Source: an uncultured Lachnospiraceae bacterium (GTDB lineage Bacteria; Bacillota; Clostridia; Lachnospirales; Lachnospiraceae). From it: a DNA stretch of 64,000 nucleotides. Below, piece after piece: positions 41,046-49,393 of this stretch. The position numbers were made by a program, and so were the translations under genes. The stretch spans positions 1-64,000 of the forward strand of contig CABSCP010000022.1 in NCBI GenBank assembly GCA_902476265.1. Direction: 5' to 3'. Each line of letters opens with the position of its first letter. Positions within the stretch are counted from its first letter, which is position 1. Under the pieces are notes generated by a model. The model saw nothing but the letters and a program-made list of their open reading frames with translations, had not been told where the DNA came from and ran no database searches.

Positions 41046-42599
41046 GTGATGTTTGTACCAATAGCAATAGCGGTAATCGTAACACTGCTCATTTCTATTC
41101 CGGTGACCGCATACCTTGCTACGGACCGATGCAAGAAGGGGATCGAAGCGAAGATAGGAAATGCGGAGGACAAAGCCAGAGAGATCATTGATGAAGCTTT
41201 AAAGACTGCTGAGACAAAGAAACGGGAAGGACTGCTGGAAGTGAAGGAAGAATCCATTCGTACGAAAAACGAATTGGATAAAGAGATCAAAGAACGCAGA
41301 GCCGAAGTACAGCGTTTCGAAAGAAGGGTGCAGCAGAAGGAAGAGAACATCGACAAGAAGGCCGATGCGATTGAAAAGAAAGAAGCTCATCTGGCAAAGC
41401 GCGAAGAAGAGATGCACAAGCAGCGAGAAGAGATCGCCAAGTTGAACGAACAGCGCATCCAGGAACTGGAAAGAATCTCTGGTTTAACCTCCGACCAGGC
41501 AAAAGACTACTTATTGAAAATTGTTGAAGACGAAGTAAAACATGAAACGGCCATGATGATTAAGGAAATGGAACATCGGGCCAAAGAAGAAGCAGACAAG
41601 AAGGCGAAGGAATATGTGGTGAATGCCATCCAGAAATGTGCGGCAGACCATGTATCCGAGACCACGATTTCTGTGGTACAGCTTCCGAATGATGAAATGA
41701 AAGGGCGTATTATCGGGCGTGAAGGAAGGAACATCAGGACGCTTGAAACGTTGACCGGTGTGGATCTGATTATTGATGATACACCGGAAGCGGTCGTACT
41801 TTCCGGATTTGATCCGATCAGACGAGAGGTTGCACGTATTGCGCTGGAAAAGCTGATTGTGGACGGACGCATCCATCCCGCGAGAATCGAAGAGATGGTG
41901 GAGAAAGCGCAGCGTGAAGTTGAGAATATGATTAAGGAAGAGGGTGAAGCCGCCGTCCTTGAAGTCGGTGTCCATGGTATTCATCCGGAACTTATCAGAT
42001 TGCTCGGTAAGATGAAATTCAGAACGAGCTATGGGCAGAATGCCCTGAAACATTCCATTGAGGTTGCACAGCTGTCAGGGCTGTTGGCTGCTGAAATGGG
42101 GCTGGATGTAAGGATGGCGAAACGTGCCGGCCTGCTTCATGACATCGGCAAAGCCGTTGATCATGAAATGGAAGGTTCTCATATTCAGCTGGGTGCGGAA
42201 CTCTGTAAGAAATACAAGGAATCCGCAACCGTTATTAATGCTGTCGAATCCCATCATGGTGATGTGGAACCGACATCCCTTATTTCATGTATTGTACAGG
42301 CTGCCGATACCATTTCAGCGGCAAGACCGGGTGCGAGAAGAGAGACGCTGGAGACTTATACCAGCAGATTAAAACAATTAGAAGACATTTCCAACAATTT
42401 CAAAGGTGTAGACAAATCTTTTGCTATTCAGGCGGGTAGAGAGATTCGGGTTATGGTAGTTCCTGAGCAGATCTCTGATGCAGACATGGTACTTCTGGCA
42501 AGGGATATTTCCAAGCAGATTGAGGCTGAACTGGAATATCCGGGACAGATTAAAGTCAATGTGATCAGAGAGAGCCGCGTAACTGATTACGCAAAATAA
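41046..42599 (+). CDS. rny: Ribonuclease Y
   Basis: Membrane-anchored endoribonuclease that starts decay of many mRNAs. An N-terminal membrane helix (about residues 4-24, VPIAIAVIVTLLISIPVTAYL) is followed by a long charged coiled coil (about 30-200), a KH domain (ISVVQLPNDEMKGRIIGREGRNIRTLE, GVDLIIDDTPEAVVLSGFDPIRREVAR) and an HD domain (HSIEVAQLSGLLAAEMGLD, LLHDIGKAVDHEMEGSH with catalytic His-Asp about 363, VESHHGDVE). 517 residues (520 in Bacillus). GTG at 41046 or ATG at 41049 can start; AAGGAGG lies 7 or 10 nt upstream. Confidence 0.97.
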   Translation: MMFVPIAIAVIVTLLISIPVTAYLATDRCKKGIEAKIGNAEDKAREIIDEALKTAETKKREGLLEVKEESIRTKNELDKEIKERRAEVQRFERRVQQKEENIDKKADAIEKKEAHLAKREEEMHKQREEIAKLNEQRIQELERISGLTSDQAKDYLLKIVEDEVKHETAMMIKEMEHRAKEEADKKAKEYVVNAIQKCAADHVSETTISVVQLPNDEMKGRIIGREGRNIRTLETLTGVDLIIDDTPEAVVLSGFDPIRREVARIALEKLIVDGRIHPARIEEMVEKAQREVENMIKEEGEAAVLEVGVHGIHPELIRLLGKMKFRTSYGQNALKHSIEVAQLSGLLAAEMGLDVRMAKRAGLLHDIGKAVDHEMEGSHIQLGAELCKKYKESATVINAVESHHGDVEPTSLISCIVQAADTISAARPGARRETLETYTSRLKQLEDISNNFKGVDKSFAIQAGREIRVMVVPEQISDADMVLLARDISKQIEAELEYPGQIKVNVIRESRVTDYAK

Positions 42600-42611
42600 C
42601 ATTACAAAATT

Positions 42612-42644
42612 AAGCCTTACGGGATATTCCGTAGGGCTTTCTTT
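42612..42644 (+). terminator. Rho-independent terminator after rny
   Basis: AAGCCTTACGG pairs with CCGTAGGGCTT (one bulge) around GATATT, followed by TCTTT. Confidence 0.85.
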
Positions 42645-42685
42645 AAATCATCATCTGCTGTGTGCAGGAAAAAGGAGGGCATATC

Positions 42686-43225
42686 ATGTCGGAAGAATTC
42701 AAGAGGCTTGGACGCAGGCTGATCTACAAGGGTTCCATCATTGATTATTACAGGGATACGGTACAGGTGCCAAACGGGAATGTTGCCGAATGGGATTTTA
42801 TCGGGCATCAGGGTGCGGCGGCAGTGGTGCCGGTGGATGACCAAGGCAGGATTTTAATGGTGCGCCAGTGGAGGAACGCGCTGGACCGGGATACCCTTGA
42901 AATTCCGGCGGGGGGATTAAACGGGCCCGATGAACCGACGATGACTGCGGCAGCCAGGGAACTGGAAGAGGAAACCGGGTACTGTTCCGACAACCTTTCT
43001 TTACTGATTACAGTCCGCACTACTGTGGCATACAGCAATGAAAAAATCGATATTTATCTGGCGCGGGATTTGAAACCGGGCAGCCAGCATTTGGATGAAG
43101 ATGAGTTTATCGATGTGAAAGCCTATACGGTGGACGAATTGTGTGACATGATTTATGAAGGAAAGATTGAAGATGCCAAAACAATTGCGGCCATCATGAG
43201 CTATAAAAACAAATACTGCAGATAG
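42686..43225 (+). CDS. Nudix hydrolase, ADP-ribose pyrophosphatase type
   Basis: 179-residue cytoplasmic enzyme of the ADP-sugar pyrophosphatase group (NudF-like). The Nudix box is complete: G-x5-E-x7-REUxEExGU as GLNGPDE, then PTMTAAARELEEETGY (about residues 80-102). IIDYYRDTVQVPNGNVAEWDFI and GAAAVVPVDDQGRILMVRQWR are the typical N-terminal segments. ATG at 42686 has AAAGGAGG upstream. Hydrolyses ADP-ribose or related nucleotide sugars; exact substrate uncertain. Followed by a terminator that merges with the spoIIM ribosome site. Confidence 0.93.
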   Translation: MSEEFKRLGRRLIYKGSIIDYYRDTVQVPNGNVAEWDFIGHQGAAAVVPVDDQGRILMVRQWRNALDRDTLEIPAGGLNGPDEPTMTAAARELEEETGYCSDNLSLLITVRTTVAYSNEKIDIYLARDLKPGSQHLDEDEFIDVKAYTVDELCDMIYEGKIEDAKTIAAIMSYKNKYCR

Positions 43226-43234
43226 AGTCCTGTA

Positions 43235-43284
43235 CCCTCAAATCCCGGCATATATTTAGAAGAAGCGGATTTGGGGGTGTTTTT
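43235..43284 (+). terminator. Terminator hairpin whose 3' arm carries the spoIIM ribosome site
   Basis: CCCTCAAATCC (43235-43245) pairs with GGATTTGGGGG (43267-43277), one wobble, followed by TGTTTTT. The GGGGG of the 3' arm is the only ribosome-site-like sequence before the spoIIM ATG at 43285. Confidence 0.75.
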
Positions 43285-43827
43285 ATGAAATTTTCCTGGA
43301 AACTGGAAAAAAAGGAAAAGACTGTCTGGCTCATTGTTTTCCTGGCCGGTTTTCTGGCCGGAATTGCGCTGGTCTGTATGTTTCCCGACGGCCTTGTGAC
43401 GGCCACCGGCTTTTTGGACGGAGATTTTTTTAGCAGGATGAGTTATCTGGACCTGAACCAAAACGGCCTTTTTTTGTACTGTATCCGGCAAAGACTGGGA
43501 ATGGCCGCGTTTCTGGTGCTGCTTTCGGCGGCGGGAGCAGCGGGGGCAGGAATCTGGATTTTTCTGGGATGGAGCGGCATTTCGGCGGGGATGGTGCTCA
43601 CGGTGCTTTCCATGCGGTTTGGGATAAAGGGACTGCTCCTATTTGCAGGATGTGTATTACCCCAGCAGCTTTTGTTGATCCCGGGATATCTTCTGCTGAT
43701 GGATTGGTGTATCAGAAAAATGGAACGGCGAAAACTTCTGACACCGCTGTCGGTTGTCATAATGGGATGCTTTTTGGAAAGTTATGTAAACCCAGTGCTG
43801 CTGAAAGTGGTTTTGAAAATTTTTTAG
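43285..43827 (+). CDS. spoIIM: SpoIIM-like stage II sporulation membrane protein
   Basis: 180-residue polytopic membrane protein of the SpoIIM/DUF95 family. SpoIIM forms the SpoIIDMP peptidoglycan machine that drives engulfment. VWLIVFLAGFLAGIALVCMF, LFLYCIRQRLGMAAFLVLL, IFLGWSGISAGMVLTVLSMRFGIKG and GCVLPQQLLLIPGYLLL are hydrophobic segments in the family pattern. Its position before a XerD recombinase (spoIIM-xerD/ripX) is the Bacillus order. CATATATT at 43249-43256 resembles a sigma-E -10, but no ATA lies at the right distance. The ribosome site is inside the terminator arm above. Confidence 0.9.
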   Translation: MKFSWKLEKKEKTVWLIVFLAGFLAGIALVCMFPDGLVTATGFLDGDFFSRMSYLDLNQNGLFLYCIRQRLGMAAFLVLLSAAGAAGAGIWIFLGWSGISAGMVLTVLSMRFGIKGLLLFAGCVLPQQLLLIPGYLLLMDWCIRKMERRKLLTPLSVVIMGCFLESYVNPVLLKVVLKIF

Positions 43828-43931
43828 TAGCAAAATTACTACATGTTGAGTGAACTAAATTCCGAATCCCGATATGTGGTATCCTTGGTAAAAGTGCCGA
43901 AAATACGGCATAAAATGCGGGACTTTCCACA

Positions 43932-43960
43932 TTGATTTTCTTCGATAAATTGATTATAAT
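43932..43960 (+). promoter_or_regulatory. Sigma-A promoter of xerD
   Basis: TTGATT (43932-43937), 17-nt spacer, TATAAT (43955-43960), about 60 nt before the start. Rest of the 191-nt gap shows no gene. Confidence 0.72.
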
Positions 43961-44018
43961 ATTTTCCATACGAGTGGAAAGAAAGTATAAAATTCTTTTG
44001 AGAAGGGTCATTTGTGGG

Positions 44019-44903
44019 ATGGAGGAACAGATTCGGGCTTTTGTGGCATATTTACATAATGTAAAAGAAACATCGCATAACACGGAACTTTCCTATGAAA
44101 GGGATTTGCACAAGCTGGAGGACTTTCTGGGAAAGCAGGGAATTTCCCGTCCGGAGGAGATTACGGCGGTTTCTCTGAATGCCTATGTGCGTTTTTTAGA
44201 GCAGGAGAATTTTAAAGCTGCGACGATTTCCAGAGCGATTGCTTCCGTGAAGGCCTTCTGCCATTATCTGGTGCGGGAGGGGATTTTGGCGGCGGACGTT
44301 TCGGAGAATTTAAGGGCTCCCAGGGTGGAGAAGAAAGTGCCTGAGATTTTAGGGATGGAAGAGGTGGAAAAGCTTCTCGCACAACCCTGTCATGAAAATC
44401 CGAAAGAAATCAGGGACCGCGCCATGCTGGAGCTTTTGTATGCTACCGGAATCAGGGTTTCGGAGCTGATCAGCCTGAAATTGACGGATGTGAATATGCA
44501 AATGAGTTATATTCTCTGTCATGACCGGAACAAGGAACGGGCGGTTCCTTTTGGCAGCAAGGCAAGGGAAGCGCTTACGGAGTATTTTTTTAAAGCCAGA
44601 AGCGGGATGATAGAGGATCCCGGGGAGGAGACTTTGTTCGTGAACTGTTCGGGCAAGCCCATGAGCCGTCAGGGGTTCTGGAAGCTGATCAAATACTATG
44701 CCCATAAAGCGGGAATTACGGAAGAGATCACTCCCCAAACCCTGCGCCATTCCTTTGCCGCTCATCTTGTGGCAAACGGCGCGGATCTTCGTAGTGTCCA
44801 GGAAATGTTGGGCCACTCCGATATTTCCACTACCCAGATTTATGCCAATCTGGGCCATAACCGTATCAGAGATGTGTATACAAAGGCTCACCCGAGAGGA
44901 TGA
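44019..44903 (+). CDS. xerD: Tyrosine recombinase XerD
   Basis: Site-specific recombinase resolving chromosome dimers at dif. The N-terminal SAM-like domain (about residues 1-90, IRAFVAYLHNVKETSHNTELSYERDL) is followed by the catalytic domain with all active residues: Arg in LYATGIRVSELISL (about 146), His-x-x-Arg in TPQTLRHSFAAHLVANGADL (about 240), His in MLGHSDISTTQIY and the Tyr nucleophile in YANLGHNRIRDVY (about 275). 294 residues, normal size. ATG at 44019 gives the standard N-terminus; a frame from 43932 starts in the promoter. XerD rather than XerC by spoIIM linkage; no phage context. Confidence 0.92.
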   Translation: MEEQIRAFVAYLHNVKETSHNTELSYERDLHKLEDFLGKQGISRPEEITAVSLNAYVRFLEQENFKAATISRAIASVKAFCHYLVREGILAADVSENLRAPRVEKKVPEILGMEEVEKLLAQPCHENPKEIRDRAMLELLYATGIRVSELISLKLTDVNMQMSYILCHDRNKERAVPFGSKAREALTEYFFKARSGMIEDPGEETLFVNCSGKPMSRQGFWKLIKYYAHKAGITEEITPQTLRHSFAAHLVANGADLRSVQEMLGHSDISTTQIYANLGHNRIRDVYTKAHPRG

Positions 44904-44910
44904 GCCTTTT
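44883..44910 (+). terminator. Hairpin overlapping the xerD stop
   Basis: AAGGCTCA (44883-44890) pairs perfectly with TGAGCCTT (44901-44908); TGA of the arm is the xerD stop, and only short T's follow. Confidence 0.7.
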
Positions 44911-44954
44911 AGATATTTGCGGGAGTATTTTTTAAGCGGAAAGGAGGATTCCGA

Positions 44955-45602
44955 ATGCCTTATCCTATGACCCATATGCTGATTGCCTGGCGGCTGACGG
45001 AAAAATTGCCATGGCTGGAATGTCCCCAGGACTTTGTTTTAGGTTCCATCGCCCCGGATGCCGTACATTTTCGGGAGGGCTATGAAGTGCACAACAAGGA
45101 GGCGAGTCATCTGTGGCATTACGGTCCTGCCTGGGGCATCACCACAGAGTCCGAGGCCTGGAAGGAAAATGTGCTGGCCTTTTGGAACAGGAGCAAAACA
45201 GAGAAAAACAGGGATTTTATGGCCGGCTATTGTACCCATCTTCTGACAGACTGGATGAATGACCGGATCATTTGGAAGCCTTTCTGGAATTCCAGAGACA
45301 AAAGGACAGAGCAGGCGGAGAGAGAATATCGTTTCGAGGCCCATGAGATGGATCAGTGGCTCTGGCAGGTGAGCCCGGAAACGGCCGAAATCTGGAGACT
45401 TTTGGAACAGGCCAGAGCATGGCCTGTAGAAAAATGTATCACGGAAGAAGAACTGGAGCGTCAGCGACGCTCTGTTCTCACCCGGCAGTTCATACAGAAG
45501 GGAAGAATCGATGTTTCTTCCCATAAATTTGTGACAAAAGATATCATGGAAAGTTTTTTAGCGAAGTGCGTGGAGAGGATTCCGGAAGAAATGAAGTTAT
45601 GA
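44955..45602 (+). CDS. Zinc-dependent phospholipase C-like protein
   Basis: 215-residue cytoplasmic protein resembling the Zn_dep_PLPC family: PMTHMLIAWRLTEKLPW, FVLGSIAPDAVHFREGYEVHNKEASHLWHYG and FMAGYCTHLLTDWMNDRIIW supply the spaced His/Asp pattern of the metal site (THM, APD, H...H, GYCTHLLTDW). No signal peptide, so it is not a secreted toxin-like lipase; such proteins are commonly called hydrolase-like hypotheticals. ATG at 44955 has AAAGGAGG upstream. Convergent with the DAHP synthase gene, with no terminator in the 3-nt gap. Confidence 0.8.
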   Translation: MPYPMTHMLIAWRLTEKLPWLECPQDFVLGSIAPDAVHFREGYEVHNKEASHLWHYGPAWGITTESEAWKENVLAFWNRSKTEKNRDFMAGYCTHLLTDWMNDRIIWKPFWNSRDKRTEQAEREYRFEAHEMDQWLWQVSPETAEIWRLLEQARAWPVEKCITEEELERQRRSVLTRQFIQKGRIDVSSHKFVTKDIMESFLAKCVERIPEEMKL

Positions 45603-45605
45603 TTT

Positions 45606-46637
45606 TTAACGGTTGAGTTCCGCCAGATCATAAATCAGTTTCTCCGTGTCATTCCAGCCAAGGCAGGGATCTGTGATGGACTTGCCGTAGATGCCGCCGC
45701 CCACTTTCTGACAGCCTTCTTCAATATAGCTTTCCACCATGACGCCTTTTACAAGGCCGCGGATATCGGGGCTTAAATTCCTGCTGTGCATCACTTCTTT
45801 GACGATCCGGACCTGCTGTTCAAACTGCTTATTGGAGTTGGAATGGTTGGCATCGATGATGCAGGCGGGATTTTTTAAATCGCGCTCATTGTAAAGAGTG
45901 AGCAGGGTGTTTAAATCTTCATAGTGATAGTTTGCCAGATTGCGTCCGTGTTTGTTGGTGGCGCCGCGCAGGACAGTGTGAGCCAGCTCGTTGCCGTTTG
46001 TTTTTACTTCCCATCCCCGATAGATGAAGGAATGAGGATGCTGTGCCGCATACACCGAATTGAGCATGACGGAAAAGTCGCCGCTGGTGGGATTTTTCAT
46101 GCCGGCGGGAACGTCAAAGCCGCTCACTGTCAGGCGGTGCTGCTGATCCTCCACGCTGCGCGCGCCGATGGCCACATAGGAGAGGATGTCGGAGACATAT
46201 CCCCAGTTTTCCGGATAGAGCATTTCGTCCGCAGCGGTCAGACCGGATTCCTCCAGAGCACGCAGCTGCATCTTGCGCATGGCGATCAGGCCCTGCAGGA
46301 AATCTTCTTTCTTTTCCGGATCAGGCTGATGCACGATGCCTTTATAACCTTCGCCCGTAGTCCGGGGTTTGTTGGTGTAAATACGGGGGATCAGGATCAG
46401 GCGGTCGCACACTTTCTCGTTGACCTTTGCCAGACGGCCGATATAATCACAGACCGCATCCTCATTGTCTGCAGAGCAGGGCCCGATAATGACCAGGAAT
46501 TTATCGCTTTTTCCGGTGATGACATCCCGAATCCGGGCATCCCTTTCTTTTTTGATGCGGGCCAGATTCTCCGGCAGCGGAAACTGCGACCGGATTTCCT
46601 CCGGTGTGGGCAGCAATTTTATAAATGAAAAACTCAT
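45606..46637 (-). CDS. aroF: 3-deoxy-7-phosphoheptulonate (DAHP) synthase, class I
   Basis: Condenses phosphoenolpyruvate with erythrose-4-phosphate, the first step of aromatic amino acid synthesis. The core FLVIIGPCSADNEDAVCDYIGRLA, LIPRIYTNKPRTTGEGYKG, DFSVMLNSVYAAQHPHSFI, IIDANHSNSNKQFEQQ and VKGVMVESYIEEGCQKVGGGIYGKSITDPCLGW are those of the AroG/AroF/AroH (class I-alpha) type. 343 residues, no fused chorismate mutase. Feedback specificity (Phe, Tyr or Trp) cannot be read. It has its own promoter; the leader is only about 80 nt and no T-box was recognised. Confidence 0.96.
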   Translation of the reverse strand: MSFSFIKLLPTPEEIRSQFPLPENLARIKKERDARIRDVITGKSDKFLVIIGPCSADNEDAVCDYIGRLAKVNEKVCDRLILIPRIYTNKPRTTGEGYKGIVHQPDPEKKEDFLQGLIAMRKMQLRALEESGLTAADEMLYPENWGYVSDILSYVAIGARSVEDQQHRLTVSGFDVPAGMKNPTSGDFSVMLNSVYAAQHPHSFIYRGWEVKTNGNELAHTVLRGATNKHGRNLANYHYEDLNTLLTLYNERDLKNPACIIDANHSNSNKQFEQQVRIVKEVMHSRNLSPDIRGLVKGVMVESYIEEGCQKVGGGIYGKSITDPCLGWNDTEKLIYDLAELNR

Positions 46638-46719
46638 GTTGTTGCTTCTCCTTTGTATAAATCATGCGCGCATCCTGCTTCGCCTTTTGGCTGAAAGGAT
46701 CATTTTGCCGCGCACGCTT

Positions 46720-46748
46720 ATTATAGTATACAAAAATCAGGTGCGCAA
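46720..46748 (-). promoter_or_regulatory. Sigma-A promoter of the DAHP synthase gene
   Basis: Minus strand TTGCGC (46748-46743), 17-nt spacer, TATAAT (46725-46720), about 80 nt before the start and just after the flippase stop. Confidence 0.75.
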
Positions 46749-46761
46749 GTGGGGATTTTCC

Positions 46762-48090
46762 TTAGTGTATGGGGGATTCCCGGATATAAGGCCGCAGCAG
46801 CAGAAAACTGGAGAGAGCCATCATCAGCTGTCCGGCCAGCATCCCCCATAGAAATCCCCGGATGCCGAACAGCGGAATGGCAAAGAAAACAAATCCCAGC
46901 CGGATCAGCAGAGAGAGCATGTTGAGAAGAAACGTATATCCCGTTTTCCCCAATCCGTTTAAAATAGAAAAAAGAGTGGTATTGAGATACAGAAAAGGAC
47001 AGATGAAACTTAACGTTCTGATAAAATGTCCGGCCAGCTGACTGTCAAACAGCAGCGTTCCCATGAAATCTCCGGTGAGGAAAAAAACAGCCATACAAAG
47101 ACAGCCTAAGAGCAGGCAGTAACGGATGCATTTTAAGATGGCAGAGCGGATGGCCGGCCGGTTATGACTGGCATCCGCTTCCGCCACCAGCGGCATGAGA
47201 AGGACGGAAACCGAATTGGTCAGAGCGCTGGGAAACAGGATACAGGTCATGGCCATGCCGGTGAAAACGCCGTAAATGGAGAGGGCCTGTTTCTGATTAT
47301 AGCCGAACTGCTGCAGGCTCACCGGAATCCGCGCGGATTCCACAGCGCCCAGCAGGTGCAGGCAGACCCGGTTGGCGGAAAGCGGCGCGGCAAAAAGGAA
47401 GATGCGGCGCATGATCACAGCGTAGGGGGATTTTGGGGACGGGACGTTTGACCGCATCCGCGCAAAATGCAGCCAGGCCATGGGAATGGCTACCAGCGTG
47501 GAAGCGATTTCGCCGATCACCAGCCCTACCGCTGCCACATTGATGGAAAAAGTGATCTGGTTTTGGCGGGCATAACTCCAGAACAAAAAAACGCTGCCCA
47601 CCCGGGAGGTCTGTTCAAACAGCTGGCAGAAAGCGGGTAGGCCGGCTTTTTTGATGCCGTAATAATAGCCGTTGATGCAGGAATGGATGCAGGCGGCGGG
47701 AAAGGAGAGGGCCGCAATGCGCAAAAGAGGGGCGCACCGGGGTTCCCGGAGAAGGCTGCCTGCGATGAAATCCGCGCCCCGATAGACAAAGACGGTACAG
47801 GCGGCAGAGAGCAGGCCGGAAAAAACAAGGCCGGACAGGAGAATCCGCAGCCGGTTATGGGGACGGCTTTCCGGTTCACTGGCCACGAATTTGGAAATGG
47901 CGCTCTGGATGCCGGAAGTGGCCAGAGCGAAGGTCAAAGCGAGGACAGGGTTCATCAGTTCATAGATGCCCATCCCTTCCTCCCCGAACATCCGGGAGAG
48001 GAAAATCCTGTAAAAAAAGCCGATAAATCGGCTTGCCAGGCCGGCTGCGGTTAGGAGGAGAGTCCCTTTAATCAGCGCATTTTTCTTCAT
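46762..48090 (-). CDS. SpoVB-like polysaccharide flippase (MOP superfamily)
   Basis: 442-residue polytopic membrane protein. NALIKGTLLLTAAGLASRFIGFFYRIFLSRMFGEEGMGIYEL is split by helix breaks in the way of SpoVB/MurJ-type flippases, and about 12-14 hydrophobic helices follow. SpoVB is involved in spore cortex synthesis, and related proteins flip lipid-linked wall precursors; both roles are possible. ATG at 48090 has GGAGG upstream on its strand; a frame extension to 48198 would give a non-hydrophobic unrelated leader. Divergent from mnmA, and transcribed towards the DAHP synthase gene. Confidence 0.88.
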   Translation of the reverse strand: MKKNALIKGTLLLTAAGLASRFIGFFYRIFLSRMFGEEGMGIYELMNPVLALTFALATSGIQSAISKFVASEPESRPHNRLRILLSGLVFSGLLSAACTVFVYRGADFIAGSLLREPRCAPLLRIAALSFPAACIHSCINGYYYGIKKAGLPAFCQLFEQTSRVGSVFLFWSYARQNQITFSINVAAVGLVIGEIASTLVAIPMAWLHFARMRSNVPSPKSPYAVIMRRIFLFAAPLSANRVCLHLLGAVESARIPVSLQQFGYNQKQALSIYGVFTGMAMTCILFPSALTNSVSVLLMPLVAEADASHNRPAIRSAILKCIRYCLLLGCLCMAVFFLTGDFMGTLLFDSQLAGHFIRTLSFICPFLYLNTTLFSILNGLGKTGYTFLLNMLSLLIRLGFVFFAIPLFGIRGFLWGMLAGQLMMALSSFLLLRPYIRESPIH

Positions 48091-48144
48091 CTGACTGCCT
48101 CCGGTATAAGAGGAATATAAATATGTATATGCGTCCGCCTGCGG

Positions 48145-48174
48145 TTGACAGAACCGGGAGATGTCTGTTATTGT
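48145..48174 (+). promoter_or_regulatory. Promoter of mnmA
   Basis: TTGACA (48145-48150), 18-nt spacer, TATTGT (48169-48174) with an extended TG (48166-48167). Confidence 0.55.
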
Positions 48175-48234
48175 GGAAAACGGGAAAAGGATAATCACGA
48201 AAACTGCAGACCGTTTTTAACGAGGAGATATGCA

Positions 48235-49287
48235 ATGAAAAAAAGAGTTGTGGTGGGCATGTCCGGCGGAGTGGATTCTTCCGTGGCGGCATGGCTGTTA
48301 AAGGAACAAGGATACGATGTGCTGGGAGTTACCATGCAGCACTTTGACGGTATGGATGCCATTATGGAGGATGCCCGGGCGGTGGCCCAAAAGCTGCAGA
48401 TCCCCTGGCAGGCGGTGGATTTTAAACAGGAATTTAAAAAAGAGGTCATGGACTATTTTGTGGCAGAATATCTCTGCGGGCGCACGCCCAATCCCTGCGT
48501 GATGTGTAACCGCCACATCAAATGGCAGGCCCTTTGGGAATATGCGAAAGGACAGGGGGCGGAAATGATCGCTACGGGCCATTATGCCAGACTGGTGCAG
48601 CTGGAAAACGGGAGGCTCGCCGTGGCAAATTCCGTAACGGCGAAAAAAGATCAGACCTATGCGCTCTATCAGCTGACTCAGGAACAGCTTTCCCATACCC
48701 TGATGCCGGTAGGGGAATTTCCCAAAGAAGAAGTGCGCAGGATGGCGGAGGAGGCAGGGCTTCCTGTGGCCCATAAAAGGGACAGCCAGGAAATTTGCTT
48801 CATTCCGGATCACGATTACGGGGCATTCATCCAGCGGGCCATGGAGGAAGCGAAGGAAAAAAGAAAGGCCCTGGAGCCGGGTAATTTTGTGACGGCCCAG
48901 GGACAGGTGCTGGGACGGCATGAGGGCATTATCCATTATACCGTTGGCCAGCGCAAAGGGCTGAATCTGGCGATGGGACATCCTGTATTTGTGACGGCAA
49001 TCCGTCCCGATACCAACGAAGTGGTGATCGGGGAGAACGAGGAGCTGTTCACCACCAGGCTTTTATGCGGCCGAGTGAATTTTATGGCGGTAGAGCGGCT
49101 TACGAAAGAGCGCAGAGTGATCGGAAAAATCCGGTACGGCCATCAGGGGACGCCGTGTACCATCCGCATGGCCGGAGAGGATCTGCTGGAATGCCTGTTT
49201 GAGGAACCGGTCCGCGCCATCACGCCGGGGCAGTCGGCAGTTTTTTATGAAGACGGTCACATTTTTGGAGGCGGAACGATCCTGTGA
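48235..49287 (+). CDS. mnmA: tRNA 2-thiouridylase MnmA (short-loop form)
   Basis: Uses persulfide sulfur to thiolate U34 of tRNA-Lys, -Glu and -Gln. PP-loop RVVVGMSGGVDSSVAAWLL (residues about 4-22), GRTPNPCVMCNRHIKW with the first catalytic Cys (about 85), ATGHYARL, SQEICFIPDHDYGAFI with the second Cys (about 183), and the beta-barrel end AITPGQSAVFYEDGHIFGGGTI. 350 residues. The segment between VLGVTMQHFD and EDARAVAQ is shorter by roughly 15-20 residues than in typical clostridial MnmA and lacks the CC-containing loop. ATG at 48235 follows AGGAG. Catalytic residues are intact, so it is probably active. Confidence 0.93.
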   Translation: MKKRVVVGMSGGVDSSVAAWLLKEQGYDVLGVTMQHFDGMDAIMEDARAVAQKLQIPWQAVDFKQEFKKEVMDYFVAEYLCGRTPNPCVMCNRHIKWQALWEYAKGQGAEMIATGHYARLVQLENGRLAVANSVTAKKDQTYALYQLTQEQLSHTLMPVGEFPKEEVRRMAEEAGLPVAHKRDSQEICFIPDHDYGAFIQRAMEEAKEKRKALEPGNFVTAQGQVLGRHEGIIHYTVGQRKGLNLAMGHPVFVTAIRPDTNEVVIGENEELFTTRLLCGRVNFMAVERLTKERRVIGKIRYGHQGTPCTIRMAGEDLLECLFEEPVRAITPGQSAVFYEDGHIFGGGTIL

Positions 49288-49309
49288 GATCGGTAGTGAC
49301 AGAAAAATG

Positions 49310-49338
49310 TTGCGCTATGGTCTCATTTACGTTATACT
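49310..49338 (+). promoter_or_regulatory. Sigma-A promoter of purB
   Basis: TTGCGC (49310-49315), 17-nt spacer, TATACT (49333-49338), 55 nt before the ATG. Confidence 0.75.
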
Positions 49339-49393
49339 TTGAGCCGTAAAAACAAATAATAGGATGAAACAGCTTGAGGAAGGATGATTTTTA

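Noticed and set aside
46638..46719. T-box or amino-acid leader before DAHP synthase
   Set aside because: The leader is only about 80 nt, with no T-box motif, terminator or Phe/Tyr/Trp codon run.
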